From NCBI GenBank assembly GCA_003162555.1, contig PMNQ01000066.1, forward strand, positions 1 through 10,439: 10,439 nt of DNA, in the 5' to 3' direction. This DNA comes from Gammaproteobacteria bacterium. Lineage in GTDB: Bacteria; Pseudomonadota; Gammaproteobacteria; Steroidobacterales; Steroidobacteraceae. The notes under the pieces were generated by a model. The model searched no databases. It worked only from the letters and a program-made list of their open reading frames with translations, and was not told the origin of the DNA. Positions 6,319 to 10,439 of the stretch are shown piece by piece; position 1 is the stretch's first letter, and each line of letters begins with the position of its first letter. Both the position numbers and the translations under genes were made by a program.

Positions 6319-8754
6319 ATGTCAAACATGAAGAGTCATGCGCAAGTCGTTGTTATAGGTGGCGGAGCAGTCGGGTGCTCCGCGCTTTACCACCTTACGC
6401 AGCTGGGCGTTACCGATGTCGTACTGCTCGAACGCGACGAGCTCACGGCGGGCTCCACCTGGCATGCGGCAGGCAATTGCCCGAATTTTTCCACCTCGTG
6501 GAATCTCATCAAGCTGCAGCGGCACAGCACGCGCCTGTACGGAGAACTCGCCGCGCGCGTCGGCTACGACATCAACTATCACGTCACCGGCAGCATCCGG
6601 CTCGCGCACACGCCCGATCGTGTCGATGAATTCCGCCACGTGGTCTCGCAGGCGCACGCGCAGGGCATCGAGTTCGAAATGCTGAGTCCCGCGGAAATCG
6701 TGCAGCGCCACCCGTTCCTGACCACCGACGGAATCCTCGCTGGGCTCTACGATCCGCATGACGGCGACATCGATCCGGCACAGATGACGCAGGCGCTCGC
6801 CAAGGGCGCGCGTGATGCGGGCGCTGAGATCCAGCGCAAGACGCGCGTGACGGCCATTGCGCGCACGCCTTCTGGTGAGTGGCGCGTGGAAACGAACCGC
6901 GGCGTCATCACCGCGCAGTCCGTGATCAATGCGGCTGGCTATCGCGGCGGTGAGGTCGCTGCGATGGTGGGCGCATACCTCCCGATCGTGACGCTCTCGC
7001 ACCAGTACCTGGTGACCGAAGACATTCCCGAGTTGCTGGCGCGCGGCGCTGCGCGGCTCCCGCTGGTGCGCGACCCGGATGTCAGCTATTACCTGCGCCA
7101 GGAACGGCACGGACTGATCCTCGGGCCTTATGAATGGCAGGCAACGGCCCACTGGCTGCAGGGCATTCCAGACGAATTCGCGCACCAGCTGTTCGATGAC
7201 GACACGGGGCGGCTGGAGAAATACATCGAGGCGGCTTGCGAGCGGATACCGATACTCAGTTCCGTGGGCGTGAAGACGGTGATCAACGGTCCTATTCCCT
7301 ATGCTCCTGACGGCAACCCGCTGATCGGACCTGCACCCGGTTTGCCGGGTTTTTTCCATTGCTGCGCTTTCACTTTCGGAATAGCGCAGGCGGGCGGCGC
7401 CGGTAAGTGCATCGCGGAGTGGGTCGCGCATGGGCAGCCGGAGTGGGACATGTGGCCGCTCGATTCCCGGCGCTACCTGGAATTTGCGAACCACAAATAC
7501 ACGCTCGCCAAGGCGATCGAGACCTATCAGCACGAATACGGTATCGGTTATCCGGCCGAGGAACGCGCGGCCGGCCGGCCAGCGAAGAGCTCGCCCGTGT
7601 ACCAGCGGCTCAAGGACAAGGGCGCGCGTTTCGGCGCTCGTGGCGGCTGGGAGCGTGCGGTTTATTTCCCGCGCAGCAGCGATGCCATCGAGGGACGCGA
7701 GCTCTCGTTCAGGCGGCCGGCCTGGCACGCGGCGGTGGCGCGCGAGTGCGAGGCCGTGCAGAAGCGAGTGGCCGTGCTCGATTTGCCGGGTTTCACCAAG
7801 TTCGAGGTCAGCGGCTCCGGTGCGGCCGCGTGGCTCGATCACATGGTCGCCGGCACAGTGCCGCGGCCCGGCCGTACAGCGCTGAATTATTTCTGTGCAC
7901 CGAGCGGCGGCATCGTCACGGAGATGACGCTGACCGGTTTTGCACCCGACCGCTACTGGCTGATCAGCGCCGCCGCCGGCGAGCGCCACGACGAACACTG
8001 GTTGCGCGAGCATCTGCCGGCGGGCGGTGGAGTGCACATCGAGAATCTTTCGGCACGTTACGGCACGCTTATCGTAGTAGGCCCAAAATCGCGCGTGTTG
8101 CTGGCGCAGCTGACGCCAGCGGACCTGTCGAACGCGGGTTTCCCCTGGCTCTCAATGCGTAGCGTGGAGATCGCCTACACGCGTGCGACCGCGCTGCGCG
8201 TGAACTACATGGGCGAGCTGGGCTGGGAACTGCATATTCCGGTCGAACACCTGCTGTCGGTGTACGACCTGCTGTGGGAGGCGGGCGAGAGCTTGGGGCT
8301 CAGCGATTTCGGCCTGTACGCGATGGACAGCCTGCGGCTGGAGAAATGCTATCGCGCCTGGAAGGGCGATCTGACCACCGAATACACGCCGTTCATGGCC
8401 TCGCTAGATCGCTTCGTCAAGCTCGACAAGCCCGGCGGCTTCATCGGCCAGGAAGCGCTGCGGCGCGAAGCGGCGTCCGGACCGCGCGAACGATTCGTGC
8501 CCCTGATCGTCGATGCGGGCGACGCCGATGCGGCAGCGGTCTCCATTGTGTACCGGGGTGCTGAGGTCGTCGGCCTCGTGACCTCGGGCGGATATGGCTA
8601 CCGGCTGGGTTGCAGTATCGCGCTCGCCTATGTGCGCACGGACCTGGCCGTTGCCGGCACGGAACTCGAGGTCGAGATCCTGGGCGTGCGCAGGCGCGCC
8701 GTGGTCGGACGCGAACCGCTCTACGATCCGGAGAATGCACTGCTGCGGAGCTGA
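6319..8754 (+). CDS. FAD-dependent oxidoreductase-GcvT fusion, sarcosine/dimethylglycine dehydrogenase-like (copy 2)
   Basis: An 811-aa paralogue of the preceding protein with the same domain order. The DAO domain has G14-GGAVG19, Glu38 and the candidate FAD-linking His49 in AGSTWHAAG. The linker, GcvT domain (from about 460; Y630-MGELGWE) and C-terminal GcvT barrel follow. It differs from copy 1 around the flavin. After the histidine it reads NCPNFSTSWNLIKLQ where copy 1 reads LVGQLRATRNLTELA, so the substrates probably differ. The conserved folate-site Asp is Glu535 here (GGIVTEMTLT). The expected role is oxidative demethylation of an N-methyl amino acid or amine in the cytoplasm. Only 20 bp separate it from copy 1, so it is likely cotranscribed. 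No good ribosome site precedes the ATG at 6319. A second ATG at 6328 is possible, since the FAD motif starts at residue 9. Family is firm; substrate and methyl acceptor are not. Confidence 0.9.
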   Translation: MSNMKSHAQVVVIGGGAVGCSALYHLTQLGVTDVVLLERDELTAGSTWHAAGNCPNFSTSWNLIKLQRHSTRLYGELAARVGYDINYHVTGSIRLAHTPDRVDEFRHVVSQAHAQGIEFEMLSPAEIVQRHPFLTTDGILAGLYDPHDGDIDPAQMTQALAKGARDAGAEIQRKTRVTAIARTPSGEWRVETNRGVITAQSVINAAGYRGGEVAAMVGAYLPIVTLSHQYLVTEDIPELLARGAARLPLVRDPDVSYYLRQERHGLILGPYEWQATAHWLQGIPDEFAHQLFDDDTGRLEKYIEAACERIPILSSVGVKTVINGPIPYAPDGNPLIGPAPGLPGFFHCCAFTFGIAQAGGAGKCIAEWVAHGQPEWDMWPLDSRRYLEFANHKYTLAKAIETYQHEYGIGYPAEERAAGRPAKSSPVYQRLKDKGARFGARGGWERAVYFPRSSDAIEGRELSFRRPAWHAAVARECEAVQKRVAVLDLPGFTKFEVSGSGAAAWLDHMVAGTVPRPGRTALNYFCAPSGGIVTEMTLTGFAPDRYWLISAAAGERHDEHWLREHLPAGGGVHIENLSARYGTLIVVGPKSRVLLAQLTPADLSNAGFPWLSMRSVEIAYTRATALRVNYMGELGWELHIPVEHLLSVYDLLWEAGESLGLSDFGLYAMDSLRLEKCYRAWKGDLTTEYTPFMASLDRFVKLDKPGGFIGQEALRREAASGPRERFVPLIVDAGDADAAAVSIVYRGAEVVGLVTSGGYGYRLGCSIALAYVRTDLAVAGTELEVEILGVRRRAVVGREPLYDPENALLRS

Positions 8755-8801
8755 TTGACCCCTGCGACTGATTGACCCCAGCTACTGATCGGCTTCTGCC
8801 A
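8751..8801. repeat. Three tandem 17-bp imperfect repeats at the end of copy 2
   Basis: Units start at 8751, 8768 and 8785 with an exact 17-bp period: CTGATTGACCCCTGCGA, CTGATTGACCCCAGCTA and CTGATCGGCTTCTGCCA. The first two agree over their first 12 bases, and the third matches unit 1 at 12 of 17 positions. The first unit contains the stop codon of the upstream gene (TGA 8752-8754). The repeats fill nearly all of the intergenic space before the ribosome site of the next gene. TTGACC in units 1 and 2 resembles a -35 box, but no -10 box follows at the right distance. It may be a small tandem duplication or a repeated protein-binding site; the sequence does not say which. Confidence 0.55.
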
Positions 8802-8803
8802 CC

Positions 8804-8808
8804 GGGAG
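8804..8808 (+). promoter_or_regulatory. Ribosome binding site fixing the start of the Tat-exported flavoprotein
   Basis: GGGAG lies 6 nt before the ATG at 8815. It supports this start over the internal ATG at 8899 (MRIAVIGGG), so the twin-arginine signal peptide is very likely part of the protein. Confidence 0.65.
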
Positions 8809-8814
8809 CGAACC

Positions 8815-10026
8815 ATGCGCCGCAGACAATTCGTACACGGGCTTGCCGGTCTCGCCGCCTGCACGCTGACTGCGCCGGCACTGGCAAAAGGCAAACCGAT
8901 GCGGATCGCTGTCATCGGCGGCGGCATCGTTGGCGCCTCGATCGCGATGCATCTGGCCGAGGGTGGCGCGGCAGTCGTGCAGTTTGAGAAGTTGGCGCCG
9001 GCGGCCGGAGCAACCCGCAATTCATTCGCATGGCTGAATGCCTTCGTGGCCGACCGGCACTATCAGGCGCTGCGCTTGGCGAGTGTTGCCGGGTACCGCC
9101 GGCTCGATGAGCAGCTGGGGCTGCGCATCACCTGGGGCGGTTATCTGAACTGGGCACGCGATGCCGCAGAGTCCGCGACTGTCAGCGCCAACGCCGCACA
9201 GATGGCAGGCACGCCGTTTCCGACCCGTAGTCTGTCGGCGGCTGAATTTACCGCGCTCGATCCGCACATTGAACCCGGAGCAATTGCCGCGGCGATTTAC
9301 TCTGGCCTCGACGGCCACATCGATCCCGTGCATGCGACGCAGCGATTCCTTGAGCATGGCCATCGGCACGGGGCCCGCCTGGTTTGTCCCGCCGCGGTGG
9401 TGGGATTTCGCATGCAGAAGGGGCGGGTGCGGAGCGTGCAGACCAGCGCCGGTGATGTTCCAGTCGATCGCGTGGTGGTCGCGGCGGGCGTCGATACGCC
9501 TTCATTGCTGGCCATGGCGGGATTCACGCTGCAATTGCGGCATGCTCCGGGGTTCCTTGCGCACAGCGCGCCGCTGCCGATGCAGACCCGCAGCGTCTGC
9601 GATGCGCCGGGTGGCGTGTCATTCAAGCAAATGGCCGATGGTTCGCTGGTCGGCACCGATTCACCGGATCCCCCGGACATTCCCGTGCACGCGCAGATCC
9701 GCCAGAGCACGGTGGATTTTCCCGACGACGCCATTCGTGCCATGCACGGCAATCGCGCGCTCGGCAAGATCACGGCTTTCCTGCCCGGCGCGCATGCTGC
9801 GACGCTCGACCATGTGACGCTTGGATTCCGCCCCATGCCGATGGATGGATTCCCCGTCGTCGGCCGCGTGCCGGGAGCACCCGATCTGTACGTGGTCGTG
9901 ACGCACAGTGGCGTGACGCTCGCGCCGATCCTCGGGCAACACGTGCGTACGGAGTTGCTGCACGAACGGGAAGTGACGTCGCTGGCGCCTTACCGGCCCA
10001 AGCGTTTTAGCGCCGCGGCTGGCTGA
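8815..10026 (+). CDS. Tat-exported FAD-dependent oxidoreductase (DAO family)
   Basis: A 403-aa flavoprotein of the D-amino acid oxidase (PF01266) superfamily with an export signal. The N-terminus MRRRQFVHGLAGLAAC has a twin-arginine RRxF motif and a hydrophobic core, with a possible signal peptidase I site after Ala22-Leu-Ala24. Leu13-Ala-Ala-Cys16 also fits a lipobox. The Rossmann motif G35-GGIVG40 follows directly. The later stretches IDPVHATQRFLEHG, VVVAAGVDTPSLL, LGFRPMPMDGFPVVG and VTHSGVTLAPILG are typical of glycine/D-amino-acid oxidase relatives. Tat export fits a protein that binds FAD before crossing the membrane. It would oxidise an amine or amino acid in the periplasm. The strong ribosome site at 8804-8808 supports the start. 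It sits 60 bp downstream of copy 2 in the same direction and may share the transcript. It has no GcvT domain, so it cannot itself pass carbon to folate. The substrate is unknown. Confidence 0.87.
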   Translation: MRRRQFVHGLAGLAACTLTAPALAKGKPMRIAVIGGGIVGASIAMHLAEGGAAVVQFEKLAPAAGATRNSFAWLNAFVADRHYQALRLASVAGYRRLDEQLGLRITWGGYLNWARDAAESATVSANAAQMAGTPFPTRSLSAAEFTALDPHIEPGAIAAAIYSGLDGHIDPVHATQRFLEHGHRHGARLVCPAAVVGFRMQKGRVRSVQTSAGDVPVDRVVVAAGVDTPSLLAMAGFTLQLRHAPGFLAHSAPLPMQTRSVCDAPGGVSFKQMADGSLVGTDSPDPPDIPVHAQIRQSTVDFPDDAIRAMHGNRALGKITAFLPGAHAATLDHVTLGFRPMPMDGFPVVGRVPGAPDLYVVVTHSGVTLAPILGQHVRTELLHEREVTSLAPYRPKRFSAAAG

Positions 10027-10044
10027 TCAGCTCAACCGCTGGCG
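10011..10044. terminator. Weak hairpin at the convergent junction, possible bidirectional terminator
   Basis: CGCCGCGG (10011-10018) can pair with CCGCTGGCG (10036-10044) with one bulged base. The loop contains the perfect palindrome GCTGATCAGC (10022-10031). The element covers both convergent stop codons. No T-run follows on either strand, so intrinsic termination is doubtful. Confidence 0.25.
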
Positions 10045-10439
10045 TGCAGGTGGCCGGAGAACGGCCGGCCGGTGGCCGTCGAACGCACCAGCGCTTCGGC
10101 CAGGTAGTCCAGGTCCGAGCCCATGTGCGCGCGCCGCTCGGTAATGCTCGTTTCGACGTGCGGATCCGCGGCGCCCGCACGGCGCGCCGCCGCCAGAGCC
10201 AGTTCGATTGAGACGCGGCGCGCGTGTTCAATGGCGGGTTCGGCCGCCTCGTAGTCGCGGCTGCCGGCCGGATCGTGCACGCGAAACACGCTGAAGGAAG
10301 GTTGGTCGACGAGCACGTCGATGGTCTGCGCGACGACGCCCGCCACGGCGCCGACGGCATTGCAGACCGCGGCGTACTCTGGAATGACCAATTGCGCGCC
10401 GAGCCGGCGCGCGACCTCCGGGTAATAGCCGCCCACGGG
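10032..10439 (-). CDS. Hydantoinase/oxoprolinase (HyuA) family protein, C-terminal part (5' end outside window)
   Basis: The minus-strand frame is open to the window edge and ends with TGA at 10034-10032, leaving the last 135 residues. The visible part matches the C-terminal end of HyuA-type subunits of ATP-dependent hydantoinases/oxoprolinases. GYYPEVARRLGAQLVIPEYA and CNAVGAVAGVV are the typical sugar-kinase-fold ATPase end segments, followed by VFRVHDPAGSRDY and a long helical stretch. Related enzymes include N-methylhydantoinase, which opens N-methylhydantoin to N-carbamoylsarcosine, 5-oxoprolinase and acetophenone carboxylase. The family is broad, and the N-terminal nucleotide-binding and catalytic parts lie outside the window. 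It converges on the Tat-exported flavoprotein gene with 5 bp between stop codons. The nearby sarcosine dehydrogenase-like genes make an N-methyl cyclic amide substrate attractive, but that is inference. Confidence 0.75.
   Translation of the reverse strand, partial: PVGGYYPEVARRLGAQLVIPEYAAVCNAVGAVAGVVAQTIDVLVDQPSFSVFRVHDPAGSRDYEAAEPAIEHARRVSIELALAAARRAGAADPHVETSITERRAHMGSDLDYLAEALVRSTATGRPFSGHLHASG

Noticed and set aside
6322..8037. A 571-codon open frame antisense to the second FAD/GcvT gene
   Set aside because: Same pattern as the other antisense frame: low-information composition, no motif, covers a conserved coding gene.
8755..8800. Sigma-70 promoter using TTGACC in the tandem repeats
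   Set aside because: Two -35-like hexamers exist, but no -10-like hexamer lies 16-18 bp downstream of either.

Overview
The window is GC-rich, gene-dense bacterial DNA. The gene content (a Tat-exported flavoprotein, an MttB-family protein next to GcvT-fused flavoprotein dehydrogenases, a PF04185 phosphoesterase, an HD-domain protein) fits a proteobacterium. Gammaproteobacteria is my guess, but it rests on general resemblance and not on a marker gene. I see no rRNA, tRNA, CRISPR array, insertion sequence or prophage gene, and no gap over 300 bases.

Layout. (1) Positions 1-391, plus strand: the C-terminal 129 residues of a glycerophosphodiester phosphodiesterase. (2) Convergent to it on the minus strand, 401-2238: a two-gene unit. 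It is transcribed as an HD-domain metalloenzyme (194 aa) and then a secreted phosphoesterase (about 418 aa), which overlap at a GTGA junction. (3) After only 38 bp, a plus-strand run begins at 2277. It holds an MttB-family methyltransferase (520 aa), then two tandem paralogous FAD oxidoreductase-GcvT fusions of the sarcosine/dimethylglycine dehydrogenase type (819 and 811 aa). The first fusion overlaps the methyltransferase stop at TGATG. A Tat-exported DAO-family flavoprotein (403 aa) follows. (4) Convergent on the minus strand at the right edge: the C-terminal 135 residues of a hydantoinase/oxoprolinase (HyuA) family protein.

Interpretation. The core looks like a catabolic module for an N-methylated compound such as a betaine, methylated amino acid or methylated heterocycle. 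The MttB-family protein would remove a methyl group from a quaternary or tertiary amine. The two FAD/GcvT fusions would oxidatively demethylate the remaining N-methyl groups and pass the formaldehyde-level carbon to tetrahydrofolate. The HyuA-type amidohydrolase could open a cyclic N-methyl compound. The HD protein carries the His/Asp ligand set seen in mixed-valent diiron oxygenases (myo-inositol oxygenase, PhnZ, TmpB) and may be an oxygenase for a related substrate. The phosphodiesterase and phosphoesterase on the left could supply choline-type head groups, or may simply be neighbours. The families are read from the sequence; the pathway and substrates are inference. No corrinoid protein, corrinoid-activating protein or corrinoid:folate methyltransferase is in the window, so how the MttB-family protein works is open.
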